From the NCBI GenBank assembly GCA_018057705.1, contig JAGPDF010000001.1, positions 115,503 to 179,502 of the forward strand: a stretch of 64,000 nucleotides of DNA, given 5' to 3'. The notes under the pieces were generated by a model. It searched no databases. It had not been told where the DNA came from and was given only the letters and a program-made list of their open reading frames with translations. The position numbers were made by a program, and so were the translations under genes. Below, piece by piece: positions 34,929 through 43,743 of the stretch (position 1 is the first letter of the stretch; each line of letters opens with the position of its first letter). This stretch comes from Thermoanaerobaculia bacterium (GTDB taxonomy: Bacteria; Acidobacteriota; Thermoanaerobaculia; Multivoradales; JAGPDF01).

Positions 34929-35046
34929 GGAGCTCCTCTTGAAACGGTTTGAGTTTCGAGCCTAGCTCACGATACGAGTCGAGAAGAAAAAGGTTGAGCC
35001 GGGTGCGGCCACGAGCCGGCGCCGCAGCGGCTGGCTGCAGGATGGT

Positions 35047-35061
35047 GTCCCCTGCGGGGAC
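35047..35061 (+). promoter_or_regulatory. Short hairpin that covers the presumed Shine-Dalgarno of the four-repeat protein gene
   Basis: GTCCCC and GGGGAC form a 6-base stem with a TGC loop. The 3' arm contains GGGGA, the only Shine-Dalgarno-like sequence before the ATG at 35065. If the transcript begins upstream, the hairpin would hide the ribosome-binding site. The rest of the 136-base divergent gap (34929-35064) shows no gene. Confidence 0.35.
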
Positions 35062-35064
35062 GCT

Positions 35065-37128
35065 ATGGCGGTATTGGAAGGTATGAAGCGACTCGCTCGG
35101 CCTCCCCTGCGGCTCTGGTTGCGCCTCCTCCCAGCTATGGCGGCGATCGCTCTCGCGAGCGCCGCGCGCGCCCAGCCGACGACTTACACTTACACTGGCG
35201 ACCTCTACTCCGCTGTTCAACCGCCCTATGCGGCGGGACAGCGGCTGACGGGGAGCTTCACGGTGGCGGCGCCGCTGCCGCCGTTCCGGGCGCTCAGCGA
35301 CCTGCAGCCGGCGCTCGTCGCAATGAGCTTCCATGACGGGGTCGAGGGCCGCAATCTCGCCAATTCGTTCGTCTGCCAGTTCGAGGTCGCGACCGACGGT
35401 GCCGGCGCGGTGACTCAGTGGCGGATCGTGCTGCGACGCTCACCGTACAACCCGCTCGATCCGCAGCACGCGATCGCCAGCGCAGGAGACGTCGGCCTGA
35501 TCCAGGGGACCGACTTCGTCGGCTCGGGCCCCGCCGGGGCGGGTCCGTGCGATCCGATCGTGCTCGCACCGGCGGCCGGAACCTCCTCACAGGGAGGTTG
35601 GCTCTCCGATCACCCCTTGCCGAGCGACCCGGCGGTCTACACCTACATCGGCGCCGGGTACACTGCCGCGGCGCCGCCCTACGTCGTCGGCGGTTCGCTC
35701 GCGGGGACGGTGACGTTTGCGAATCCGTTGCCGGCGTTTCTGCCGCTCACCGACGTCACACCGGCGCTCGCCGGCTTCACGTTTTTCGACGGCGTCGAGA
35801 GCCGCACCTTGGCCAACTCGTTCCTCTGCGGCTTCCAGGTGGCGACCGACGGCGCCGGCGAGATCACCCGCTGGCAGCTCTCGCTGCGCCGCGCTCCCTA
35901 CAACACCGGCGATCCCCACCACGCGATCGATTCGATCGGCACTGTCGGCTTTCCGAACGGCAACGACTATGTCGGGTCCGGGCCGGCTGGCGCGGGACCC
36001 TGCGACGCCATGGCGCTCGCGCCGGCAGCGAGCAGCTCGGCGCAGGGCAGCTGGAGCTCGAGTGAGCCCCTGCCGCCCGATCCGACCACCTATACCTACA
36101 CCGGCGACCCCTACAGCTCCGCAGACCCGCCCTACGCTCTCGGCGGTGCGCTCACCGCCTCGCTCACCCTCGCCGGGCCGCTGCCGCCCTTCCTGCCGCT
36201 CACCGACGTGACCTCGGCGATCGTCGCCTTCGCCTTCGACGACGGCGTCGAGGTGCGCACGCTCGCGACCTCGTTCCTCTGCAACTTCGAGGTCGCCACC
36301 GACGGCACGGGCAACATCACCGCGTGGCAGATCGCGCTGCGCCGAACTCCCTACAATCCCGGCGACCCGCACCACTCGATCGAAAGCTCCGGCCAGCCGG
36401 GCGTGGTGCAGGGCTCCGACTTCGTCGGCACCGGCACCGCACCGGCCGATCCCTGCGGCGGCATGGCGCTCGCGACGTCCGCCAGCCCGGGGAGTCAGGG
36501 CACCTGGCAGACCGACCATCCGCTGCCCTCCACACCGACGCTCTACCGCTACACCGGGGATCCGTACGCGATCGCCACTGCGCCCTATGGGCTCGGCGGC
36601 AACCTCGCCGGGTCGTTGCTCCTCGACAATCCGCTGCCGCCCTTCCTGCCGCTCACCGACATCCGGCCGGCGATCGTCGCCTTCGCGTTCGACGACGAGG
36701 TCGCGGTTCGGCAGCTCGCCGACTCCTTCCTCTGCTCGTTCGAAGTGGCGACCGACGGGGCCGGTGCGATCAGCCACTGGCAGATCGAGTTGCGCCAGTC
36801 TCCCTACAACATCGGTAATCCGCAGCACTCGATCTTCAGCCAGGGACTGGCGGCTCCGTTCGGCGGGCTCGACTACGTCGGCAGCGGCCTCGCCGCTGTC
36901 GGCCCCTGCGGAGCGCTCCCCCTCGACCCGTACGCGTCGACCGGGGGGCGCGGGACCTGGACGCAGGAAGGCGGCGGCTCGGTGGTCGAGGTCCCGGCGC
37001 TCGACGGGTTCGGGTTCGCGAGCCTCGCGCTGGCGCTTGCCGGAGCTGCGCTCGTCGCCCTGCGCCGGCGGCCGTCCGGTGAACGCGTCGCCCGTTCTGC
37101 CGACCCGCACACCCAGGGCCGGCGATAG
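35065..37128 (+). CDS. Secreted protein of four 151-residue repeats with IPTL-CTERM-like tail
   Basis: This 687-residue exported protein has a signal peptide ending near residue 36 (LLPAMAAIALASAARA). Four tandem repeats of exactly 151 residues (38-641) follow. Each has Y-x-Y-x-G near its start, LPPF-x-x-L-x-D, DGVE, SF-x-C-x-F-x-VATDG-x-G, a W-x-I/L-x-LR-x-x-PYN segment and D-x-VG-x-G...PC. The C-terminus (VPALDGFGFASLALALAGAALVALRRR) matches an IPTL-CTERM sorting tail: short motif, hydrophobic helix, Arg cluster. Such tails mark proteins for processing and surface display; no sortase-like gene is in the window. The in-frame ATG at 35083 is an alternative start. The repeat domain resembles those of PEP-CTERM-type proteins, and its role is unknown. 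Confidence 0.85.
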   Translation: MAVLEGMKRLARPPLRLWLRLLPAMAAIALASAARAQPTTYTYTGDLYSAVQPPYAAGQRLTGSFTVAAPLPPFRALSDLQPALVAMSFHDGVEGRNLANSFVCQFEVATDGAGAVTQWRIVLRRSPYNPLDPQHAIASAGDVGLIQGTDFVGSGPAGAGPCDPIVLAPAAGTSSQGGWLSDHPLPSDPAVYTYIGAGYTAAAPPYVVGGSLAGTVTFANPLPAFLPLTDVTPALAGFTFFDGVESRTLANSFLCGFQVATDGAGEITRWQLSLRRAPYNTGDPHHAIDSIGTVGFPNGNDYVGSGPAGAGPCDAMALAPAASSSAQGSWSSSEPLPPDPTTYTYTGDPYSSADPPYALGGALTASLTLAGPLPPFLPLTDVTSAIVAFAFDDGVEVRTLATSFLCNFEVATDGTGNITAWQIALRRTPYNPGDPHHSIESSGQPGVVQGSDFVGTGTAPADPCGGMALATSASPGSQGTWQTDHPLPSTPTLYRYTGDPYAIATAPYGLGGNLAGSLLLDNPLPPFLPLTDIRPAIVAFAFDDEVAVRQLADSFLCSFEVATDGAGAISHWQIELRQSPYNIGNPQHSIFSQGLAAPFGGLDYVGSGLAAVGPCGALPLDPYASTGGRGTWTQEGGGSVVEVPALDGFGFASLALALAGAALVALRRRPSGERVARSADPHTQGRR
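35176..36987 (+). repeat. Four in-frame tandem repeats of exactly 453 bp
   Basis: Unit starts are at 35176, 35629, 36082 and 36535, each beginning with a CCG codon before the Y-x-Y motif. The units are diverged in sequence yet have kept precisely the same length of 151 codons, so indels between whole domains have been purged. Confidence 0.88.
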
Positions 37129-37131
37129 AGT
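37126..37131 (+). promoter_or_regulatory. -10-like hexamer TAGAGT, 6 nt before a TTG start
   Basis: TAGAGT overlaps the stop of the repeat-protein gene and is followed by six bases and the TTG at 37138. It supports the otherwise unusual TTG start for the MBL-fold gene. Confidence 0.4.
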
Positions 37132-37137
37132 CGCCGC

Positions 37138-37971
37138 TTGAGCCAGTGGACACCTCCGAAAGCGAGCCGCTGGATCGTCCTGGCGATCGGTCTAGCCGGG
37201 ACGCTGGGCGCGGCCGGCTTGACCCGCGGCGAGTCCTCCGCAGCGGCGCCCGGCGTCGACGTGGTCTTTCTCGCCAACGAGGGCGTCTACCTCACCGGCG
37301 GAGAACGCGGCGTGCTCCTCGACGGCTGCGTGCGCGTGCCCTACCTCGAGTACGGTGCCGTGCCGGACGAGGTCTGGGAGAAGCTCCTGCGGGGTGAAGC
37401 GCCGTTCGAGCGCCTGGACCTGGTGCTCGTTTCGCACGCGCACCGGGATCACTTCCAGGTCGAGGCGGCGCGCGAGCTCCTGCTCGCTCGCCGTGAGACC
37501 CGCTGGGTCGTGCATCGCGAGGTGGCGACGGCGATCGAGTCCGGCTGGACGCGCTGGCCGGAGGTCACGGGCCAGGTCACGGCCGTGGCTCCCGTCGACG
37601 GCGAACGAGCGGCCTACCGCGTGGCAGGCCTCGAGGTCGAGCTCCTCCGGTTGCCGCATGGCCCCGCCCGGTCGATGCCCGAGAATCTCGCCCACGTCGT
37701 CCAGATCGGCGGCCGCACCCTGGTCCACGTCGGCGACGCTCGCGCCAGCCGCGAGGACCTTGCGCGGGCCGGCCTCCAGGGTCGCAGGTTCGACGTCGCC
37801 CTGCTGCCGTTCTGGTACTGGGGGAGCCCGACCTGGAGCGCCGCCCTCGACGCTCTCGCCGGGCGACTCGGCAGCGTCGCGCTCCATCGTCCGCCCGGAG
37901 ATCCTCTGCCGACGCGTGGCGAAGGCTCGCCGCACGACTTTTCGCGCCCGCTCGAGAGACTCCACTACTGA
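37138..37971 (+). CDS. Exported MBL-fold metallo-hydrolase
   Basis: This 277-residue protein has an N-terminal hydrophobic segment that fits a signal peptide or anchor (WIVLAIGLAGTLGAAGL). The metallo-beta-lactamase fold follows, with the zinc-binding motif SHAHRDHF, a later His in LPHGPARS, and Asp in LVHVGDARAS. The C-terminal half is compact and ends with RLHY. Relatives include exported hydrolases of unknown substrate. TTG is used as the start because it gives the full signal segment and stands six bases after a -10-like TAGAGT. It begins nine bases after the upstream stop. Confidence 0.8.
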   Translation: MSQWTPPKASRWIVLAIGLAGTLGAAGLTRGESSAAAPGVDVVFLANEGVYLTGGERGVLLDGCVRVPYLEYGAVPDEVWEKLLRGEAPFERLDLVLVSHAHRDHFQVEAARELLLARRETRWVVHREVATAIESGWTRWPEVTGQVTAVAPVDGERAAYRVAGLEVELLRLPHGPARSMPENLAHVVQIGGRTLVHVGDARASREDLARAGLQGRRFDVALLPFWYWGSPTWSAALDALAGRLGSVALHRPPGDPLPTRGEGSPHDFSRPLERLHY

Positions 37972-38020
37972 GTCCACCCACGACTCGGCAGCCCCGTCGG
38001 CCGGGCGCGGATCGCGCGCC

Positions 38021-39556
38021 TTAGTCGACGGTCGTCGTCCAGGCGAAGGTGTTGCCGCGCTCGAAGCCGTCGGCGAAAAACCAGGCACAGCCCGACGGCG
38101 AGGACTCGACGGCGCCGATGTCGGTGCCCAGACCCTGCGGCCGCAGGACAGCGCGCTGGTCCTGGCCGGCGTTGCCCCCCGGCAGCGGGATGCCGGCGTC
38201 GATCGCCGGACTGGTGGGGTCGAGGTCGTGGGTGCGGGTGAGCTCGAAGGGAATCCCGACCGGGCAGTTGAAGTCGAGGGGCCGCAGCAAGGCATCGGTC
38301 GCCGGCTGATTGCCGTTGGCGGCGCTCGCGCCGCAGGTCGTGCCCTGCCAGAGGCTCGAGGCGATGTCGGGGCTCGCAGTGGTGATCTCGCACTCCTCGC
38401 CGCTCGTCGTCGCGGCATCTCCCGCCAGGATGACGTTGCGCATGTGGAGGGTCGCTCCCGAGGAGGCGAGACCTCCTCCGACATCGGCCTGATTCCAGGC
38501 GATGGTCACGAAGCGCAGCGTCGTCGAGCCCTCCGAATGCACGCCGCCACCTGAGCCTACGGCGCTGTTGCCGGAGACCGTGTTGTTCTCGAGTTGCAGG
38601 GTTCCGAGGTTGGCCACCCCGCCGCCGCGCGCGCCGACGGCGGTCGCCTGGTTGTCCGAGAAGGTGACCTGGCGGTGAATCGACGAGGTGCCGCTCTCCT
38701 GGAAGAGGCCGCCCCCCTCCGCCGCGCTGTTGCGCCCGATCGTGCCGTAGTTGAGCGACACCGCCGAGCCGCCGGCGAGGTGCATGCCGCCGCCCTTGCC
38801 GGTCGCGGTGTTCATCACGATCTGGCTCTGGTCGATGAAACCGGAGCAGCCCGAGACGTCCAACCCGCCGCCGTCGCCGACGGCGGCGTTCTCGTCGAAC
38901 GAGGCCAGGAACACGGCGAGTTGGTTGCAGCCGTTGATCGCCACGGCGCCGCCGGCCCCGCCCGCGCTATTGCCGTGCAGCAGCACCAGGCTGAGGTCGA
39001 GCCGGCCGCCGGTCAGATGAACCGCGCCGCCTGCCCCGGCCGCCTGGTTGTCGGCGATGCGGCTGCCGTAGCCGTGGACCACCGCGCCGGTGGCCGCGAT
39101 CGCACCGCCGACCGTCGTCGAGACGTTGTCGGTGATCGTCGTCGAGAAGAAGTGGACCTCGCTCGTCGCCTCGGCGAGGATGGCCCCGCCGCCGGCGGCC
39201 TGTCCCTGGACCAGCGCGATGTCGCGGAGGGTCAAGTAGCCGCCGGCCGCGACCACGAAGTGGCGGGTCGTGTTGCCGCCCGACAGGGTGACGAGCAGAT
39301 CGCTGTCGACCGTTACGAAGGCGGTGATGGTCTTGGCGCCGGTCAAAGCGATCGTGACCGGCTCCGCGCCGCAGGCGAAGGTGATCGTGCCGCCACCGCT
39401 GTTGGCGGAGGCGACGGCGGCGTCGAGCGCCAGCTCGGTGCAGCTCGCGGGGGTACCGTCGCCGACGACGGCGTTCGTTGCATGCAGGGCACCCGGCAAT
39501 GCGGCGGCGAGCAGGACCAGAGGCACGGCAAAGGGGGTGGCTCGGGAGGTTCTCAC
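38021..39556 (-). CDS. Secreted right-handed beta-helix protein with C-terminal DGFE-G-W tail (copy 1)
   Basis: This 511-residue protein has a signal peptide (about 1-25, ATPFAVPLVLLAAALPGALHA) and an N-terminal GDGTPASCTELALDAAV segment found in polymorphic outer-membrane-type proteins. A long series of Gly/Asn-rich parallel beta-helix coils follows (GGAIAATGAVVHG, GGAVHLTGGRLDL, GGGMHLAGGSAV). It ends CAWFFADGFERGNTFAWTTT, closely like the end of its neighbour (DGFEEGTSVRWSS). That tail may be a sorting or anchoring signal. The GTG at 39556 is chosen because it starts the signal peptide and follows GGAGA. A paralogue lies directly upstream, 112 bases away. Confidence 0.85.
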   Translation of the reverse strand: MRTSRATPFAVPLVLLAAALPGALHATNAVVGDGTPASCTELALDAAVASANSGGGTITFACGAEPVTIALTGAKTITAFVTVDSDLLVTLSGGNTTRHFVVAAGGYLTLRDIALVQGQAAGGGAILAEATSEVHFFSTTITDNVSTTVGGAIAATGAVVHGYGSRIADNQAAGAGGAVHLTGGRLDLSLVLLHGNSAGGAGGAVAINGCNQLAVFLASFDENAAVGDGGGLDVSGCSGFIDQSQIVMNTATGKGGGMHLAGGSAVSLNYGTIGRNSAAEGGGLFQESGTSSIHRQVTFSDNQATAVGARGGGVANLGTLQLENNTVSGNSAVGSGGGVHSEGSTTLRFVTIAWNQADVGGGLASSGATLHMRNVILAGDAATTSGEECEITTASPDIASSLWQGTTCGASAANGNQPATDALLRPLDFNCPVGIPFELTRTHDLDPTSPAIDAGIPLPGGNAGQDQRAVLRPQGLGTDIGAVESSPSGCAWFFADGFERGNTFAWTTTVD

Positions 39557-39668
39557 GTGGGGTCTCCAGTCTGAAGTTGCGTCGGGAGGAGCGTCGGAAG
39601 TGCGTCTGCGTCCACCCATCTGCCGGCACGAACGGAATGAGTCTTGCGCACCGGACATCCAGCCGGAC

Positions 39669-41249
39669 TCAAGGGGCAACGCTCGACCATCGGACGCTCG
39701 TGCCCTCCTCGAAGCCATCGCGGAAGAGCGCCCAACAGGCGGTGAGGATGTACTCGTCCGCCCCGATGTCGCACGCCGCGCCCTGGGGCCGCGCTACGCC
39801 ACGCTGATCGAGCACCAGCCCGCCGACGCAGACGCCGCTGTCGATCGCCGCGCTCGCGGCGGCGATGTCATGAGTTTCGGTGAGCTCCGTCGCCAGCCCG
39901 GTGCAGGTCTTCGCCAGCGGGGCGATCGCCACCGCGGTGCCGGACTGATTGCCGATGCCGGTCCCCGCCGGACAGGAGGCATCGTCCCAGAGGCTCCAGT
40001 TGAACACCGCCGCGGCGGCGTTGCCGCCACAGGAGTCGTCGACCCCGGGGGCCGTGTTGCCGACGAACAGGGAGCTCATCGCCTCCACGAATCCGGTCGT
40101 CTCCCATGACAGGCCTCCGCCGACCGCAGCCTCGTTGTCAGCGACCGTCGAGTTGTAGACACCCAACAAGCCGAAGCCCAGGTTGGCGATGCCACCGCCC
40201 TTGCCGAGAGAGCCGGTGCGGTTTCCGGAGACGGTGCAGTTGTCGAGCTCGAGGATGCCGAAGTTGGCGATGCCGCCGCCGCCCGTGCCCCCGGAGGTTC
40301 CGAGCCCGCGGTTCCAGGCGACCGTCGTGTCCACCAGCCCGACGCTGCCGGCCGCATCCACGTAGAGACCGGCGCCGTAGCCCGACTGCTGGAAATTCCA
40401 GCGCAGGCTCGAATCCTCGATCGTCGCCACCGTCCCCTCCCAGAACCACAGGCCGCCGCCGTCGCCCGACGAGCGGTTCCCGTCGATCCGCAGGCGGTAG
40501 CCCCACAGCGTGCCGGCGCGCACCGAGGCCCCGCCACCAGCGCCGCTGACCGACTGGTTGCCCCGCAGGATGACGTCGGTCAGGGTCGCAGCCTGGTACC
40601 AGGAGACCAGGCCGCCGCCTTCGCCGGCGGCGGTGTTGTGCGCGAAGTCGACGTTCGTGAGAGTCAGCGTGGCGCTGTTCGCCGAGATACCGCCGCCGCC
40701 CTCGGCGCCGGCGGTATTGCCCTCGATCCGGCTGTTGACGATCGCGAGGTGTGTCTGGGCGACCGCGACGGCACCGCCGTAGAGGGTCGAGGTGTTGTCG
40801 GCCAGACGCACGTTCGACAGGGTGAGCGACGAGGGATCCTCGGACGAGCCGAGCGAGAGGATCGCTCCTCCGCCCGCCGCCGAGCCGTTGACCAGCTGGA
40901 GGTTGCGAATCTCGACTGCACTGCCCTGGAAGAGCTGGAAAATCCGGGTGAAGTTGCCCCCCGAGAGCGTGACCAGATTGCCGCCGTCGACGATCACACC
41001 GTTGGCCAGAGCGCGCTCGTGGCTGAGGACGATCACGACCGGCGCCGCCCCGCAGTTGAAGGTGACGATGCCGAAGCTGCCGTTGGCCACCGTCACCGCG
41101 GCGTCGAGCGCCGCCTCGGTGCAGCTCGCTGGCGTTCCGGTGCCCACCACCGCGGAGCCGGCGAGGGCCGGCAGGGCGACGAGGAGGCCGATCGGCAGCA
41201 GCGCGAGGCACCGGGCGAGGTGCGCCAGCGAAGCGATTGGATGCGTCAC
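39669..41249 (-). CDS. Secreted right-handed beta-helix protein with C-terminal DGFE-G-W tail (copy 2)
   Basis: This 526-residue paralogue of the downstream gene has a signal peptide (LARCLALLPIGLLVALPALAG), VVGTGTPASCTEAALDAAV, beta-helix coils (GGAVAVAQTHLAIVNS, GGGISANSATLTLTNV, GGGIANFGILELDNC) and a C-terminal CWALFRDGFEEGTSVRWSSV. The GTG at 41249 follows AAGGAGAG. The two copies share layout at both ends but have drifted in the coils. They are probably extracellular or outer-membrane proteins, perhaps adhesins. The 151-base gap before the opposite gene at 41401 shows no other feature I can name. Confidence 0.85.
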   Translation of the reverse strand: MTHPIASLAHLARCLALLPIGLLVALPALAGSAVVGTGTPASCTEAALDAAVTVANGSFGIVTFNCGAAPVVIVLSHERALANGVIVDGGNLVTLSGGNFTRIFQLFQGSAVEIRNLQLVNGSAAGGGAILSLGSSEDPSSLTLSNVRLADNTSTLYGGAVAVAQTHLAIVNSRIEGNTAGAEGGGGISANSATLTLTNVDFAHNTAAGEGGGLVSWYQAATLTDVILRGNQSVSGAGGGASVRAGTLWGYRLRIDGNRSSGDGGGLWFWEGTVATIEDSSLRWNFQQSGYGAGLYVDAAGSVGLVDTTVAWNRGLGTSGGTGGGGIANFGILELDNCTVSGNRTGSLGKGGGIANLGFGLLGVYNSTVADNEAAVGGGLSWETTGFVEAMSSLFVGNTAPGVDDSCGGNAAAAVFNWSLWDDASCPAGTGIGNQSGTAVAIAPLAKTCTGLATELTETHDIAAASAAIDSGVCVGGLVLDQRGVARPQGAACDIGADEYILTACWALFRDGFEEGTSVRWSSVAP

Positions 41250-41400
41250 TTGGATCTCTCCTTGGGGCGCTCCCGCCCCGGGTCGAAGTCGTGCCGGGGA
41301 TACGAACGCAATGGCGCCTGCGGAACCGGACATTCGGCGTGGCGTCGGTCGGAGCGGTGGGTCGGTGACAAGCGGTGGTATAAGAATCCGGTGCAACGCA

Positions 41401-42690
41401 ATGGCCATGACTGAGGAGGTCGATCTCGCGACCGTCGGCGCCGGGGCGGGGGGGCTCATGGCGGCGATCCAGGCCGCCCGTCGGGCGCCGGGCGCGCGCA
41501 TCCTCGTTCTCGACGGGGCGCGGTCGCTGGGAGCGAAGATCCTGGTCGCCGGCGGCGGGCGCTGCAACGTCACCCATTTCGAGGTCGAAGCCTCCGATTT
41601 CGCGGGCTCCTCCCGGAACTCGATCGCCAAGGTGCTGCGCGAGCTGCCGGTGCCGGCGACGATCGATTTCTTCCGCGGGATCGGCGTCGAGTTGAAGCGC
41701 GAACCGACCGGCAAGCTGTTTCCGGTCACCGACAAGGCACGCACCGTTCTCGAAGCCCTGCTGCGCGCGGCGCGGGAGGCCGGGGTCACGCTCCTTTATC
41801 CGCGCCGCGTGACCGCCATCGCGCGCACCCCTGGCGGCTTCGTGCTCTCCGGCGACTGGGGCGAAGTGGCGGCCCGGCGAGTGGTTCTCGCCGCCGGCGG
41901 CCAGGCGCTACCGAAGAGCGGTTCGGACGGCGGGGGCTACGCCCTGGCGCGCGCTCTCGGCCACACCACGACGGCGACCCTCTTCCCTTCGCTGGTGCCG
42001 CTCCTCGTGCCGGAGGGCCACTGGCTGCGCACCGTCCAGGGGATCGCCGTGCCGGCCGGCATCGAAGTCCGCGCCGGCACTGGCAAGCGACTCTCGACCT
42101 TTCGCGGCGACCTCCTCTGCACCCACTTCGGGCTCTCCGGGCCAGTGGTGCTCGACGCCAGCCGCCACTTCCTCGCCGCGCGCCAGGCCGACCCGCAGGC
42201 GCGCTTCGTGGTCGCCTTCCTGCCCGACGCGACGGCCGAGAAGCTCTCTCTGGAGCTCGCCAACCTCGCCCGCCGCAGCCTCGGACGCTGGCTGGCGGAG
42301 AAGCTTCCCGACCGGCTCGCCGACGCCCTGTTGCGCAGCGCCGGGCTCGACCCGGCCGCGAACGCCCTGCGGCTCAAGAAGGAAGAGCGTCAGGCGCTCC
42401 TCCGGGCCCTTCTCGAGCACGAGATTCCGGTCACCGGCGATCGCGGCTTCGTCCATGCCGAGGCGACCGCCGGTGGAATTCCGCTCGATCAGGTGCGCCT
42501 CGAAACGATGGAGTCGCGGCTCTGCCCCGGCCTTCACCTCTGCGGCGAGATCCTCGACGTCGACGGCCGCATCGGCGGCTTCAACTTCCAGTGGGCCTGG
42601 GCGAGCGGAACCGTCGCCGGGCGCGGCGCGGTCGCGGGGCTCGCTGCCGACGCACGTGGCGCGACGGACACCGCTGGCTCCCGGAAGTAG
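41401..42690 (+). CDS. YhiN/HI0933-family NAD(P)/FAD-dependent oxidoreductase
   Basis: This 429-residue flavoprotein of the HI0933/YhiN family has the dinucleotide-binding motif ATVGAGAGGLMAAIQAA. The family-specific LGAKILVAGGGRCNVTH follows. Conserved later blocks are AAGGQALPKSGSDGGGY, THFGLSGPVVLD and CGEILDVDGRIGGFNFQWAW near the end. Length is typical. The in-cell reaction of this family is not established. The ATG at 41401 or 41407 can serve as start. TATAAG lies at about 41381, in the gap to the divergent beta-helix gene. Confidence 0.9.
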   Translation: MAMTEEVDLATVGAGAGGLMAAIQAARRAPGARILVLDGARSLGAKILVAGGGRCNVTHFEVEASDFAGSSRNSIAKVLRELPVPATIDFFRGIGVELKREPTGKLFPVTDKARTVLEALLRAAREAGVTLLYPRRVTAIARTPGGFVLSGDWGEVAARRVVLAAGGQALPKSGSDGGGYALARALGHTTTATLFPSLVPLLVPEGHWLRTVQGIAVPAGIEVRAGTGKRLSTFRGDLLCTHFGLSGPVVLDASRHFLAARQADPQARFVVAFLPDATAEKLSLELANLARRSLGRWLAEKLPDRLADALLRSAGLDPAANALRLKKEERQALLRALLEHEIPVTGDRGFVHAEATAGGIPLDQVRLETMESRLCPGLHLCGEILDVDGRIGGFNFQWAWASGTVAGRGAVAGLAADARGATDTAGSRK

Positions 42691-42750
42691 CACCGCGACC
42701 CAGCGCGGGGGCGAGCGGAGCGCGCGGCGGGGCCCCGGCACAGGAAATGC

Positions 42751-42756
42751 AAAAAT
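42751..42756 (+). promoter_or_regulatory. -10-like AT stretch AAAAAT, 7 nt before the ATG at 42764
   Basis: In very G+C-rich surroundings AAAAAT stands exactly seven bases before the start codon of the lipoprotein gene. The first two positions do not match TA, so the case is weaker than others. Confidence 0.3.
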
Positions 42757-42763
42757 CTCCGAC

Positions 42764-43708
42764 ATGAGCCGTTCTCCTGTCGCCCGTCCGTTCGCGCTGC
42801 TCGTCGCGGCGCTGCTCCTCAACTCCTGCCTCTCGGTGCAGACGCGGCATCGCCCGATATCTGGCGCCGGCGGCGCCAGCGACGGCAGCGGCGGCATCGC
42901 CTTGCAGGTCTTCGCCGACGACGACGCGCAGAAGGCCGGCACCCCGGGACCCCGTGGCCTCTTCATCGAGCTCGAGCGCAAGGAGGGCAAGCGCTTCACG
43001 CCGGTCTTCCGCTCGCTCGAGCCGGCCTGGAGCGTCATGGGCCTGCCGCCCGGCGAGTATCGCCTGCGCTTCCCGGCGCGCCTCGATGAGACCGGCAACG
43101 CCGTCACCCTCGACGAGGACCCGCGCACCGTGAAGGTCAAGGCGGAAGAGGTCACCGAGGTCGACACGGTCCTCGAGCATGTCGACGAAGGGCTGATCGT
43201 CGCCGGCGTCGTCGCGGCGGTGGCGCTCGCGATCTTCCTCGACGTTCATGACCTGCCGGTGCCGCCGGTGCCACCGATCCCGCCGCCGCTCGACGTCGTC
43301 GACGCGATCTTCTGGATCTCGCTCGACGCCTCGACGACTCCGGTCTACGGCCCTCCGGGAGGCTGGGTTCCGGCCGGTCCGGGCCGCACGCCGGTGGTGA
43401 CCTCGCACTTCCCACCCGACGGCGCCAGCGTCACGGCCGACCGCGTGCGCATCACTTTCGCGCTCTCGGGACCGCTCGACGGTCACACATTGCAGGACGA
43501 CGGCATCGTCGTCCTCGGCGAGACGAGCGGCCTCCTGCCCGGGCACACGACCTACGACGGCAACCGCTGGTGGCTGGTCTGGGAGGGGGACGCCGATCTG
43601 CCGCGCGACGAGACGTTCCACATCACCCTGGCGAAGGATGCCGTCGAGGATCTCGCCGGCAACGAGCTCGCAGCGCCGGTGAGCTTCAGTTTCGAGACCG
43701 CGCCTTAG
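42764..43708 (+). CDS. Lipoprotein with C-terminal Ig-like (SbsA-type) domain
   Basis: This 314-residue protein has a lipoprotein signal: hydrophobic ALLVAALLLNSC with Cys22 as the lipidation site, although Asn at -2 is uncommon. The middle has a carboxypeptidase-regulatory-like strand pattern (WSVMGLPPGEYRLRF), a hydrophobic stretch (GLIVAGVVAAVALAIFLDV) and a Pro-rich segment (PVPPVPPIPPPLD). A C-terminal Ig-like domain ends it (TSHFPPDGASVTADRVRITF ... FHITLAKDAVEDLAGNELA). It may bridge the outer membrane and another partner. Convergent with the helicase gene, 35 bases away. Confidence 0.7.
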   Translation: MSRSPVARPFALLVAALLLNSCLSVQTRHRPISGAGGASDGSGGIALQVFADDDAQKAGTPGPRGLFIELERKEGKRFTPVFRSLEPAWSVMGLPPGEYRLRFPARLDETGNAVTLDEDPRTVKVKAEEVTEVDTVLEHVDEGLIVAGVVAAVALAIFLDVHDLPVPPVPPIPPPLDVVDAIFWISLDASTTPVYGPPGGWVPAGPGRTPVVTSHFPPDGASVTADRVRITFALSGPLDGHTLQDDGIVVLGETSGLLPGHTTYDGNRWWLVWEGDADLPRDETFHITLAKDAVEDLAGNELAAPVSFSFETAP

Positions 43709-43743
43709 GCGCGGATCCCCGCTGGCCCCGATCGGCGGTCCCG

